From assembly GCF_019236475.1 (NCBI RefSeq), contig NZ_JAFAIX010000012.1, positions 620,001-684,000 on the forward strand: a stretch of 64,000 bases of DNA, written 5' to 3'. Both the position numbers and the translations under genes were made by a program. Numbering within the stretch: position 1 is the stretch's first letter; each line of letters opens with the position of its first letter. Shown in pieces: positions 1-8,684 of this stretch. The notes beneath the pieces are model-generated. The model was not told where the DNA came from, did not search any database, and saw only the letters and a program-made list of their open reading frames with translations. The stretch comes from Chitinophaga sp. (GTDB lineage Bacteria > Bacteroidota > Bacteroidia > Chitinophagales > Chitinophagaceae).

Positions 1-2
1 AT

Positions 3-2156
3 TTCGGGTTCGATTCCTTTAAAGGAAATCAGGAAATCATAATAAAAAGCATCCTGTCAGGTAAAGATACATTTGTGATCATGCCAACTGGTGGAGGTAA
101 ATCACTATGTTACCAATTACCAGCATTGATGAGCCCAGGATGTGCGCTCATCGTATCACCACTTATCGCTTTAATGAAAAACCAGGTAGACCTGGTTCGT
201 GGTTATAGCAGTAAAGATAATGTTGCTCACTTCCTCAATTCTACCCTTTCAAAAGCGCAAATTAAAAAAGTGCGCACTGACCTGCTTTCCGGTAAAACGA
301 AGATGCTGTACGTAGCACCTGAAACGCTTACCAAACAGGAAAATCTGGATTTCTTCAAAGAACTGGAAATCTCCTTTATTGCGGTGGATGAAGCGCACTG
401 TATTTCTGAATGGGGTCATGATTTCAGACCGGAATACCGTCGTCTGAAGGAAATGATTGAGCAAATCAGTAACAACCTGCCTATCATCGCGCTCACCGCT
501 ACTGCTACGCCTAAAGTACAGAGCGACATTGTGAAAAACTTGGGATTAAATAATCCTAATATTTTCATCTCGTCTTTCAACCGTCCAAATCTGTATTATG
601 AAATCAGACAAAAACGTAAGAAAGACCTGACTATCAAAGAAATAGTAAAATATATCCATCAGCATAAAGGAAAGAGTGGTATTATCTATACCCTCAACCG
701 TAAAACGACCGAAGAATTGGCCGATATGCTGGTGGCCAACAATATTAAGGCTGTTGCTTACCATGCCGGCCTCGATCCTGCTACCAGAGCGCAACGCCAA
801 GATATGTTCCTCCATGAAGATGTGGAAGTAATTGTGGCTACCATTGCTTTTGGTATGGGTATCGACAAACCAGATGTTCGTTTTGTGATCCACTATAATA
901 TTCCGAAAAGCCTGGAAAACTACTACCAGGAAACAGGAAGAGCGGGCCGCGATGGACTCGAAGGAAACTGTATTTGCTTCTATTCTCATAAGGATGTGCA
1001 GAAACTGGAACATCTCATGCGCGATAAACCGCTTAGCGAACGCGAAATGGGTGCCCAACTGATTAATGAAACGGTAGCCTACGCAGAAAGTGCCGTTTGC
1101 CGCCGGAAAGTGATCCTTCACTATTTCGGAGAAAACTACGAAGTAGAAGACTGTGGCCAGTGTGATAACTGTCGCAATCCAAAAGAGAAAATCGAAGTAA
1201 AAAACCGCGTGGTGATTGCGCTGAAAACCATCCGCGCATTGGAAGAACGCTTCGGCTCCGAGTACGTAGTGAATATCATCACCGGAAAAACCAGTCCACA
1301 AATAGCCACCTATCGCCACGACCAACTGGAAGTATTCGGCGAAGGCAAGGAATTTGACGCACATTTCTGGAACTCCCTCCTGCGCCAAATGATGCTGGAA
1401 GGATTGATAGAGAAAGATATCGAAGAATATGGCCTCCTGAAAGTAACCGAAAAAGGCACCAAATTCCTCAAAAAACCATACTCCATCATGGTGGCACTCA
1501 ACCATCAATTTGATGAAGAACCTGGAGAGGATGAGGAAGAAGCTATTGCAGCACAGGTTTCCGCAGATCCTGTACTCTTCGAACTGTTGAAAGAACTGCG
1601 TAAAAAAGTATCTAAAGAAAGAAACTTGCCTCCATTCGTTATCTTCCTGGAAACTTCCCTGGAAGATATGGCAACTCAATATCCTACCACTGTACAGGAA
1701 CTGGAAAAAATCCAGGGTGTGAGCAAGGGTAAGGCGGTACGCTACGGTAAACAATTCGTAGACGTCATCTCCAAATTTGTGGAAGAAAACGATATCACCA
1801 AACCGGATGATTTCGTGATGAAAAGCGTGGTGAATAAAAGCGGTCTGAAAGTTTTCATTATCCAGAATATCGATAAGAAAATTCCGCTGGAAACCATTGC
1901 TAAAAACAAAGAACTGACCATCGCCAAACTGCTGGATGAAATGGAAACAATCGTTGCCAGCGGTACTAAATTGAACGTGGATTATTGCCTTGATGAAGAA
2001 CTGGACGATTACGCCCAAGACGAGATCATGGAATACTTCAAAGGCTGTGAAACTTCCAGTCTGGCCCTCGCCCGCGAGGAGCTGATCGATAGCGATTATA
2101 CACTGGAACAGTTAAAACTGATGAGAATTAAATTCCTGGTGGTATACGGTAACTAA
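3..2156 (+). CDS. recQ: ATP-dependent DNA helicase RecQ (5' end outside window)
   Basis: 3'-to-5' superfamily-2 DNA helicase of recombination and fork repair. The reading frame is open from base 3 and translates to FGFDSFKGNQEIIIKSILSG before the Walker A motif MPTGGGKS, which matches the usual RecQ motif 0. The gene therefore starts upstream of the window, and the GTG at 75 is internal. Visible motifs in order: VDEAHC (motif II), ALTATATP (III), GRAGRDG (VI), the RQC zinc site (CRRKV then CGQCDNC), a winged-helix region, and an HRDC domain around LLKELRKKVSKERNLPPFV. A further helical C-terminal extension rich in acidic residues follows. The length of about 715 residues fits Bacteroidota RecQ. 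The next gene begins 50 bp downstream on the same strand. Confidence 0.96.
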   Translation, partial: FGFDSFKGNQEIIIKSILSGKDTFVIMPTGGGKSLCYQLPALMSPGCALIVSPLIALMKNQVDLVRGYSSKDNVAHFLNSTLSKAQIKKVRTDLLSGKTKMLYVAPETLTKQENLDFFKELEISFIAVDEAHCISEWGHDFRPEYRRLKEMIEQISNNLPIIALTATATPKVQSDIVKNLGLNNPNIFISSFNRPNLYYEIRQKRKKDLTIKEIVKYIHQHKGKSGIIYTLNRKTTEELADMLVANNIKAVAYHAGLDPATRAQRQDMFLHEDVEVIVATIAFGMGIDKPDVRFVIHYNIPKSLENYYQETGRAGRDGLEGNCICFYSHKDVQKLEHLMRDKPLSEREMGAQLINETVAYAESAVCRRKVILHYFGENYEVEDCGQCDNCRNPKEKIEVKNRVVIALKTIRALEERFGSEYVVNIITGKTSPQIATYRHDQLEVFGEGKEFDAHFWNSLLRQMMLEGLIEKDIEEYGLLKVTEKGTKFLKKPYSIMVALNHQFDEEPGEDEEEAIAAQVSADPVLFELLKELRKKVSKERNLPPFVIFLETSLEDMATQYPTTVQELEKIQGVSKGKAVRYGKQFVDVISKFVEENDITKPDDFVMKSVVNKSGLKVFIIQNIDKKIPLETIAKNKELTIAKLLDEMETIVASGTKLNVDYCLDEELDDYAQDEIMEYFKGCETSSLALAREELIDSDYTLEQLKLMRIKFLVVYGN

Positions 2157-2206
2157 TCCGCCCGGAGAGACACAACAAAGTGAATGTTTGCACGCAGAAA
2201 TTTATC

Positions 2207-2974
2207 ATGAGTATCACAAGAATTAAGGAAATCATTGCTCCTGCTAGGGAGAAAGTAGTAGCTCACCCATTATATAGCGAATTACAAACACTAGACGACG
2301 TACGCATCTTCATGCAATATCATGTGTATGCTGTCTGGGATTTTATGTCTTTGCTGAAAGGATTACAACAACAGCTTACCTGCGTTGATGTACCCTGGAT
2401 TCCAAAGGGTAATGCAGCTACACGTTATTTGATCAATGAAATTGTTACCGGCGAAGAGAGTGATGTGGATGCTGCCGGTAATCGTTGTTCTCATTTTGAG
2501 TTATATGAAAGTGCCATGGAACAGGCTGGTGCAGATACCAGCGCTATCCGTAGCCTCATTCAAGCAGCAGTGAATGGGATGCCTATACAGGATGCCATTG
2601 CTGCTGCGGCACTGCCTGAAGGCGTGAAAGGGTTCCTCCGTTTCACCTTTGAGGTAATAGCCTCTGCAAAGCCACATGTGATGGCGGCCGTATTTACTTT
2701 CGGTAGAGAAGATTTGATCCCGGATATGTTCTATGCACTCGTGAAAGACCTGGATCAGAAATTCCCTGGAAAGCTGACTACTTTCATCTATTATTTAGAA
2801 AGACATATCGAAGTAGACGGCGATCACCACAGTCAACTCGCTATGCAAATGGTGCAAGAGCTCTGTGGTAATGATGAAGGCAAATGGAACGAAGCGGCTC
2901 AATATGCCCAACAGTCGCTGGTTTGGAGACATCAGCTCTGGTCTGCTATCCTCGATGAAAAAAAAATTTTATAA
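2207..2974 (+). CDS. DUF3050 family protein
   Basis: All-helical protein of about 255 residues that I recognise as DUF3050. Function is not established; the fold is thought to resemble heme-oxygenase-like proteins, which is family-level recollection rather than something proved here. Possible metal-ligand residues occur in the segments QYHVYAVWDFM, EESDVD and HIEVDGDHH. An upstream in-frame GTG at 2180 would add nine residues (MNVCTQKFI). I prefer the ATG at 2207 because MSITRIKEIIAP begins the recognisable domain. It follows recQ by 50 bp and could be co-transcribed with it. The tRNA-Phe promoter starts right after its stop. Confidence 0.8.
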   Translation: MSITRIKEIIAPAREKVVAHPLYSELQTLDDVRIFMQYHVYAVWDFMSLLKGLQQQLTCVDVPWIPKGNAATRYLINEIVTGEESDVDAAGNRCSHFELYESAMEQAGADTSAIRSLIQAAVNGMPIQDAIAAAALPEGVKGFLRFTFEVIASAKPHVMAAVFTFGREDLIPDMFYALVKDLDQKFPGKLTTFIYYLERHIEVDGDHHSQLAMQMVQELCGNDEGKWNEAAQYAQQSLVWRHQLWSAILDEKKIL

Positions 2975-2990
2975 AAACTTGAATAAAAAT

Positions 2991-3020
2991 TTTGCAGATT
3001 CAAAATAAGTTGTACTTTTG
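2991..3020 (+). promoter_or_regulatory. Bacteroidota-type promoter of tRNA-Phe
   Basis: TTTG at 2991-2994, 18 bp, then TACTTTTG at 3013-3020. This fits the Bacteroidota consensus TTTG - about 19 bp - TAnnTTTG. The predicted start of transcription is near 3026, about 30 bp before the tRNA. Confidence 0.7.
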
Positions 3021-3056
3021 CAATCCCATCACACGAGACGGGGCAACAAAAAAGAT

Positions 3057-3129
3057 GGTGCGGTAGCTCAGTCGGTAGAGCAAAGGACTGAAAATCCTTG
3101 TGTCGGCGGTTCGATCCCGCCTCACACCA
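3057..3129 (+). tRNA. tRNA-Phe (anticodon GAA)
   Basis: A complete 73-nt cloverleaf: acceptor GGTGCGG/TCACACC, D arm GCTC/GAGC, anticodon arm AAGGA-CTGAAAA-TCCTT with anticodon GAA, variable loop GTGTC, and T arm GGCGG-TTCGATC-CCGCC. The acceptor stem has one C-A mismatch and one G-U pair. The 3' CCA is not encoded (A73 is followed by CAG). It has its own promoter and terminator and is a single-gene unit. Confidence 0.95.
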
Positions 3130-3132
3130 CAG

Positions 3133-3164
3133 AAAAAAGGTCATCAAATTGATGACCTTTTTTT
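3133..3164 (+). terminator. Rho-independent terminator of tRNA-Phe
   Basis: A-tract, stem GGTCATC / GATGACC with loop AAATT, then seven T. It lies 3 bp after the tRNA. Confidence 0.9.
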
Positions 3165-3454
3165 GTGCCCATAACTGTCGTACCAGTTGATATGCTAACA
3201 AGCTGACCGCTATCATTTTACCCACACAGCAACACAACCGAATTGTTGTCTCTCAAAATTATTATACCATCTGGGAGTGTGCGAACGACCAACTGGTAAC
3301 GCTTACCAAGGAAGCATGGGATAAGATAATGAAAGATAAATAGTGACAGTTTTTTCAACTTCACCATATATCAAAAGCAATTATTTAACAGGCAACAACT
3401 ATCCGGTTGATATAGTAACATATATCAACAGAGAGACACGTATCTCCCGAAATA
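3165..3454. other. Intergenic stretch with a possible coding remnant
   Basis: No complete gene seen. The + strand frame from 3191 to a TAG at 3341-3343 is open, and its end (TIWECANDQLVTLTKEAWDK) looks protein-like but has no start codon. The motif AGTTGATATGCTAACA near 3185 recurs loosely as GGTTGATATAGTAACA near 3403. It could be a scar of a mobile element beside the tRNA, but no integrase or duplicated tRNA end is visible. Confidence 0.25.
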
Positions 3455-3994
3455 TTACATATACCCTATTCTCCGCTCTTTTAAAATCGCTTTAATCAAC
3501 TGACTAATTTCATCCGCACGCTGTTTCAATCGGACGCTGGAACCTCGAACCAGCGTATTGTTTACATGAATCACACCCCGTTGTACCATAGCAGCCAAAG
3601 TGGCTATCATCTCATCAGTAATTATTCTTTTATCTTGATAATTACTGCTCACCACAATGTAGTGCACTTCAAACTGACTCCGGTTCAATCGGTGGATAAT
3701 CGGACCGATATGATGCGGCCCATAATCATACAACACCAGATTTAATACCAGGCAACATTCAGCACGTTCGTGCATGGCTATAAACCTAAGCAGCTCTGGT
3801 AAGTAATCTAAGGTCGATAAACGGCTGTTATTCACATTCAGAATAGCAAACCTTTGCGACCCAAATTTGGGTACAGTTATAGGCCCCTTAAACGGGAAAA
3901 AACTAGATCGCTCAAATACCCTGTGCGCCGTATCATAAACACCGCCATTGGGTATGCTCACGAACACAATTAACTTGTGCAGGTTAACAAACAT
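3455..3994 (-). CDS. Hypothetical protein, 179 aa
   Basis: I do not recognise this protein. It is 179 residues, basic at the C-terminus (KAILKERRIGYM), with no signal peptide or membrane segment. The central part (ECCLVLNLVLYDYGPHHIG, then VHYIVVSS) alternates hydrophobic strands and helices, like a small alpha/beta domain. The pattern resembles a receiver or Rossmann-like fold, but no phosphorylation or nucleotide motif can be assigned. It stands alone between the tRNA-Phe unit and the alpha-galactosidase gene, 228 bp from the latter and divergent from it. The antisense strand has no competing gene. The start MFVNLHKL is the only plausible ATG. Confidence 0.6.
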   Translation of the reverse strand: MFVNLHKLIVFVSIPNGGVYDTAHRVFERSSFFPFKGPITVPKFGSQRFAILNVNNSRLSTLDYLPELLRFIAMHERAECCLVLNLVLYDYGPHHIGPIIHRLNRSQFEVHYIVVSSNYQDKRIITDEMIATLAAMVQRGVIHVNNTLVRGSSVRLKQRADEISQLIKAILKERRIGYM

Positions 3995-4222
3995 GACTTT
4001 CTGGGTTAGGTTGGGTTAAAATTGCTTATCTATCGCAATTAAAAGATTGATATGGTTCAGTTTGTTTATCAGATGTTAACATACTCATTCTTTCCAATAG
4101 ACTTTCCTAAATTTTCCCCGTCTATGGCTATTCCAGCCTAAATTCTGATAATAAAATATTAGAATATCCGGTATTCTTAGCTTTTATTTGTAAATAATAC
4201 GCTTAATCCGCCCGTTAGAAAA

Positions 4223-6376
4223 ATGAACCGCATGAAAAAATTAACAGCACTATTTCTGCTGCTATATTCCACGGCCACCTATGCGCAACAACAACTGATC
4301 AGAATCAGCACCGCACATACCAACCTGGTATATACCACCAATCAGCAAGGCCGACTAATCCAGAAATACCTGGGAGAAAAATTGCAACCTGAAAATGCTG
4401 ACACCTTGAACAAATCTTCCCAAGAAGCCTACGTTACAGCGGGCATGGAAAGTCTACTGGAACCGGCCATCCGCATCGTTCACAACGATGGCAACCCTTC
4501 CCTGGAACTGAAATACGTTTCTCATCAGGTCAGCAAAAAAGATAATAATATCACCGCTACCGATATCGTATTGAAAGATCCCGTATACCCGGTAAACGTT
4601 ATACTCCACTTTGAAAGCTATTACAATGAAGACGTCATCAAAGCATGGAGCGAAATAAAACATAGCGAAAAACAAGCGGTACGACTCACAGACTACTCTT
4701 CTTCCATGCTGCATTTTAATGCTGATAAGTATTATCTGACACAGTTCCACGGCGATTGGGCGTCTGAAGTGAAAATGGAAGAACAACCGCTGACCGCCGG
4801 TATGAAAATACTCGACAGCAAACTGGGCACCAGAGCCAATATGTACCAATCTCCTATGTTCCTGCTGGGACTGAACAATCCTATAGCAGAGAATACAGGA
4901 GGCGTACTCGCTGGAACCCTCGCCTGGACAGGTAATTTCCGTTTCGCATTTGAAGTGGATCAATTGAATGCACTCCATATCAACGCAGGTATTAACCCAT
5001 ATGCCAGCGATTACCTGCTACAGCCGAATGAGGTATTTACCACACCTGCATTCATCTTTACCTGGTCTGCTAATGGTAAAGGCCAGGCTAGCCGCAATCT
5101 CCATCATTGGGCCGTGAATTACGGTATCCTGGATGGACACTCCCCTCGCCTTACACTCCTCAATAACTGGGAAGCTACTGGCTTTGACTTCAATGAAAAA
5201 CGCCTGTCGGAACTCTTCGGCGGCGCTGCTAAATTGGGTGTGGATATGTTCCTCCTCGATGATGGCTGGTTCGCAAATAAATACCCTCGAAATGGAGATA
5301 ATGCAGGGCTGGGCGACTGGGAACCTAACAAAGACAAGCTCCCACAAGGCCTTGGATACCTGGTGAAAGAAGCGGAAAAACAAGGCGTGAAATTCGGTAT
5401 ATGGCTGGAACCTGAAATGGTAAACCCGAAAAGTGAATTGTACGCCAAACACCCTGAATGGATACTGAAACTGCCAAATCGTAGCGAAAACTACTTCAGA
5501 AACCAACTGGTACTGGACCTCACCAATCCTGCCGTACAAGATTTTGTATATGGTATTGTGGATAAAACATTATCTGAAAACCCAGGTATCGCTTATATCA
5601 AATGGGACTGCAATCGCATGCTCACCAATACTTACAGTCCTTATCTGAAAGAGAAACAATCTCACCTGTTTATCGATTATGTACGTAGCTTCTATAAAGT
5701 AATGGACAGGGTGAGAAGCAAATATCCTCATCTGCCGATAATGCTTTGCAGTGGTGGCGGTGGTCGTACAGACTATGGCGCCATGAAGTATTTCACTGAA
5801 TTCTGGCCAAGTGATAACACCGACGGACTAGAAAGAATCTTTATCCAATACGGTTACAGCCACTTCTTCCCTTCTATTACGATGTCTGCACACATTACCA
5901 ACTGGGGTAAACAATCCCTGAAATTCCGTACAGACGTGGCAATGATGGGTAAACTAGGATATGATATCAAAGTGGATGCATTTACCGATAAAGAACTGCA
6001 ATTCAGTCACGATGCAGTTGCTACGTATAATCGTTTACGTGATATCATCTGGTATGGCGACCTGTACAGGGTTATTTCTCCATATGAGGAAGATAGAGCA
6101 GTGTTTCAATACGTATCCGCAGATAAACAGAAAGCGGTGGTATTCAACTACATGATGAACGTAAGAAGGAAGGAAATTTTCTCCAACGTAAAACTAGAAG
6201 GATTAGACCCTGCTAAACAATATACTGTGAAAGAAATCAACCTCTTCCCTGGTACTACTTCTAGCCTGAAATTGAATCAGACATATAGTGGTGATTACCT
6301 GATGAAAGTAGGTCTGAACCTGGTTCCAAGAGCAGTGTCGCTCACTAGTAATATATTGGAAATAACTGCACAATAA
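4223..6376 (+). CDS. Secreted GH36 alpha-galactosidase
   Basis: Hydrolyses terminal alpha-1,6-galactosides such as raffinose- or galactomannan-type sugars. The N-terminus MKKLTALFLLLYSTATYAQ is a signal peptide with likely cleavage after YAQ, so the enzyme is exported to the periplasm or surface. The N-terminal beta-sandwich is followed by a (beta/alpha)8 barrel with LLDDGWF, FGIWLEPEMVNP, the nucleophile Asp near residue 463 in YIKWDCNRM, and the acid/base Asp near 530 in FWPSDNTDG. A C-terminal beta-sheet domain ends at 717 aa, normal for GH36. ATG at 4223 or 4232 (second Met) are both possible. It is convergent with another secreted glycosidase across a strong terminator. No SusC/SusD pair is nearby, so this is not a classic polysaccharide utilisation locus. 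Confidence 0.93.
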   Translation: MNRMKKLTALFLLLYSTATYAQQQLIRISTAHTNLVYTTNQQGRLIQKYLGEKLQPENADTLNKSSQEAYVTAGMESLLEPAIRIVHNDGNPSLELKYVSHQVSKKDNNITATDIVLKDPVYPVNVILHFESYYNEDVIKAWSEIKHSEKQAVRLTDYSSSMLHFNADKYYLTQFHGDWASEVKMEEQPLTAGMKILDSKLGTRANMYQSPMFLLGLNNPIAENTGGVLAGTLAWTGNFRFAFEVDQLNALHINAGINPYASDYLLQPNEVFTTPAFIFTWSANGKGQASRNLHHWAVNYGILDGHSPRLTLLNNWEATGFDFNEKRLSELFGGAAKLGVDMFLLDDGWFANKYPRNGDNAGLGDWEPNKDKLPQGLGYLVKEAEKQGVKFGIWLEPEMVNPKSELYAKHPEWILKLPNRSENYFRNQLVLDLTNPAVQDFVYGIVDKTLSENPGIAYIKWDCNRMLTNTYSPYLKEKQSHLFIDYVRSFYKVMDRVRSKYPHLPIMLCSGGGGRTDYGAMKYFTEFWPSDNTDGLERIFIQYGYSHFFPSITMSAHITNWGKQSLKFRTDVAMMGKLGYDIKVDAFTDKELQFSHDAVATYNRLRDIIWYGDLYRVISPYEEDRAVFQYVSADKQKAVVFNYMMNVRRKEIFSNVKLEGLDPAKQYTVKEINLFPGTTSSLKLNQTYSGDYLMKVGLNLVPRAVSLTSNILEITAQ

Positions 6377-6397
6377 CAGTTCAAATGTCTCCTACCT

Positions 6398-6426
6398 GTC
6401 GTCCCTGCCCGCTGGGCAGGGACGAC
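6398..6426. repeat. Hairpin repeat GTCGTCCCTGCCC, copy 1
   Basis: Perfect 13-bp inverted repeat GTCGTCCCTGCCC - GCT - GGGCAGGGACGAC. A near-identical hairpin, also preceded by TCTCCTA or CTCCTA, occurs at 59384-59424. Both lie downstream of convergent gene ends, like REP-type interspersed elements. Confidence 0.75.
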
Positions 6427-6427
6427 G

Positions 6428-6480
6428 AAAAATAAAGCAAGGAATTGACGTCTGCGACGTCAATTCCTTGCTTTATTTTT
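6428..6480. terminator. Bidirectional terminator between two glycosidase genes
   Basis: Perfect 25-bp arms with a 3-nt loop (TGC). The arms begin A5-T-A3-GC and end GACGTC at the loop; A/T tracts on the outside give T-runs in both directions. The loop-proximal core TGACGTC-TGC-GACGTCA is shared with the hairpin at 29692-29726. Confidence 0.9.
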
Positions 6481-6501
6481 TGATACAGGCTATTTTGAAT
6501 T

Positions 6502-8553
6502 TTATAATGTTATATGCAATGTAGCATTATCATTTATCGTATATGCTTTTACGTTAGTATCTGTAGTAACTGTCACTACAAGTTTACCAGCACTTTTTCT
6601 ATTTACCACCAGATCAAATTTTTTACCAAAAGCATGCATGTTTTTAATTGCCATGCGATTCCATTTTACTGGGAGTCGTGGTGTACAATCAAAACTATTT
6701 AATCCTGTAGGACGCATACCAAACATCCCTTCTGTAAAAATACGGCAATAGAGTCCGCTTTCAGCAGAAAGGTGGCGTTGATTCCCTTCTGGATAAGCTT
6801 CTACCGGATAAGGTACATGTTCTCCAAGGAGTCGACGGTTAGAATAGTATTCCAAGAATTTCATGGCTTTCTCTGTTTCTCCAGCAGCCAGTACGCCACG
6901 AAGCGCATAGAGTGTGGATCTGTCCCAGAAGGTACGATCGCCGGACTGAGAGGCCACGCCATCTTCTGTCCATAGTTTTGGTGAAAATAAAGCATCAATA
7001 GTGCCTTCTTTTCTGTCCATTATACCGGTGACCAAAGGAGTTGCAATCCATGCACGAAGGACCGTATTCTCCGCATAATAACGATAGGTATTATATCCTT
7101 CAATCGTAGCGCCAAAATATTTATCGATATTCTTTTTCAGCACAGCAGCCCTGGATTTATAATCCGCCAATTGTTTAGCAGGAATGTGCAACTGTTGGCC
7201 TAGCATCGCAGCAGAGCAAAGCGCATCGTAGTAAAGCGAGCTAGTATTGAGATTTGCTTTACCTGCCGGGAATCTGCCTTCCAGTTCATCGCTGTTTGAA
7301 AAGACTACGCCGTCCTGGTTGATATTTTTTTGAAGGTATTCCAGGCACCATTCAATGAGTGGCCACAGCACACGAGCCGAATCCGCGTCTCCCTGGGCCA
7401 TAGCAAATCTACTCGCGCCATATGCAATCATGGCCATATCGCCTCTATCGCGGGCTCCATGCCAGTTACTATCCCCTTCTGCAACGATAGAACTAGGAAT
7501 AGCGTTGTACGCAGGGTTCATATAAGACGCAAACCAACGATAGCTGTTCATCCCTGATTTCAATGCGATCGTATCTCCCAGGAATCCAAAGAACGGGTTC
7601 ACATATTCCGCCTGATCATTTGCCCAGATGGCCGCGTAATAACGTAATCCGCCAGGGCCATGCATATAACCACCTTTAGTAAGATAGATGCTTTCAGTAG
7701 CGCGCAGTTTGGCGAAGTGGAAAGCCGTATTCAACAAGGTATCTGGCGTTTCCAATTGCATCAGGTCTTCAATACCCGTAATCCTGTTGCGGCGCGATAT
7801 TTCTTCCATAGCAAGATCCGCCATTACTGGCTGTTCTTGTTTTCGTATAGCCTGATACGTTATATACAATATGGTGGAATCTCCTGGTTGTAATTGCTTT
7901 ACACCGGAACCGGAAGTATTCATTACAAAATGCAGCGGTCCGTCGGAAGTCTTTTCAGGAGAAGGATTTCTATATAGTTGCATTCCTTCCATTTCAACCG
8001 TAGCTGCTGTTTTACGGTTGTTTATAAACACCATTTTTTCCACCAACAGTGGTTTATCCACAGAGGGGAAAAAGGAATGTTTCAGTAGCATACTACCATC
8101 TTTATCAGTGAAAGTACTTACCAAGGTAGTGATACCATCATGCGTGATATATTGTACTTTCTCTGGGCTAGATTTGGAGGGTGCACCCGCTATTATATCT
8201 TCTCTCCAGGGTTTATTATTGATGAAAATACGTGGTAGGTCCTTATCTCCGATGGTATACATCATGGAGGCATGGGTATTATTGGGAATTAGTCGGAAAG
8301 TTGGGAAGACAAGGGTCCTGTTGAGCACACTGGCTCCACTGGTATCTACGCCATATCTCAACCAGATGGCCGACTTCAGACCAGCCATTTCAATATGATC
8401 TTCATGTGGAATCCGGTTGTCTATCGTCCATCGGATGCTGCCTGGGCTATTGATAGCCCATCTGTTGGAGTTTTCTGCTGTTGGTAACGTTTGTGCATAT
8501 ACGTAATTATGCAGTAATAAGGCACAAAAAAACAGCCGCGTCTGTAATTTCAT
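6502..8553 (-). CDS. Secreted six-hairpin (alpha/alpha)6 glycosidase-like protein
   Basis: Exported carbohydrate-active protein. MKLQTRLFFCALLLHNYVYA is a signal peptide; an upstream in-frame Met nine residues earlier is less likely because it would bury the signal. An N-terminal beta-sandwich of about 250 residues is followed by a helical barrel with YAAIWANDQAEYV, SNWHGARDRGDMAMIAYG, FSNSDELEGRFPAGKANL and SGDRTFWDRSTLYALRGV. This layout is that of six-hairpin glycosidases (GH78, GH63 or GH95-like). Acidic residues in ANDQAE and DELEGR are candidate catalytic groups, but I cannot fix the GH family or the substrate. It converges on the GH36 gene, which suggests related plant-polysaccharide or oligosaccharide use. 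Confidence 0.75.
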   Translation of the reverse strand: MKLQTRLFFCALLLHNYVYAQTLPTAENSNRWAINSPGSIRWTIDNRIPHEDHIEMAGLKSAIWLRYGVDTSGASVLNRTLVFPTFRLIPNNTHASMMYTIGDKDLPRIFINNKPWREDIIAGAPSKSSPEKVQYITHDGITTLVSTFTDKDGSMLLKHSFFPSVDKPLLVEKMVFINNRKTAATVEMEGMQLYRNPSPEKTSDGPLHFVMNTSGSGVKQLQPGDSTILYITYQAIRKQEQPVMADLAMEEISRRNRITGIEDLMQLETPDTLLNTAFHFAKLRATESIYLTKGGYMHGPGGLRYYAAIWANDQAEYVNPFFGFLGDTIALKSGMNSYRWFASYMNPAYNAIPSSIVAEGDSNWHGARDRGDMAMIAYGASRFAMAQGDADSARVLWPLIEWCLEYLQKNINQDGVVFSNSDELEGRFPAGKANLNTSSLYYDALCSAAMLGQQLHIPAKQLADYKSRAAVLKKNIDKYFGATIEGYNTYRYYAENTVLRAWIATPLVTGIMDRKEGTIDALFSPKLWTEDGVASQSGDRTFWDRSTLYALRGVLAAGETEKAMKFLEYYSNRRLLGEHVPYPVEAYPEGNQRHLSAESGLYCRIFTEGMFGMRPTGLNSFDCTPRLPVKWNRMAIKNMHAFGKKFDLVVNRKSAGKLVVTVTTDTNVKAYTINDNATLHITL

Positions 8554-8684
8554 AACTATAGAATTTTTGAAGGGAAGCAAATTATACGATCCTTCTCAGA
8601 AATTATAATATTTGGGATAAGTTTTAGATGAAACCATTATAAACCAAGGGTTTCGTATCTTCACAACAGCTAAATCAGGCTACC

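Noticed and set aside
546..2018. 490-codon antisense frame inside recQ
   Set aside because: Phe/His-rich translation typical of the reverse strand of a biased gene; recQ motifs are certain on the + strand.
5119..5448. Antisense frames within the GH36 gene
   Set aside because: GH36 catalytic motifs fix the coding strand; the shadows have no support.
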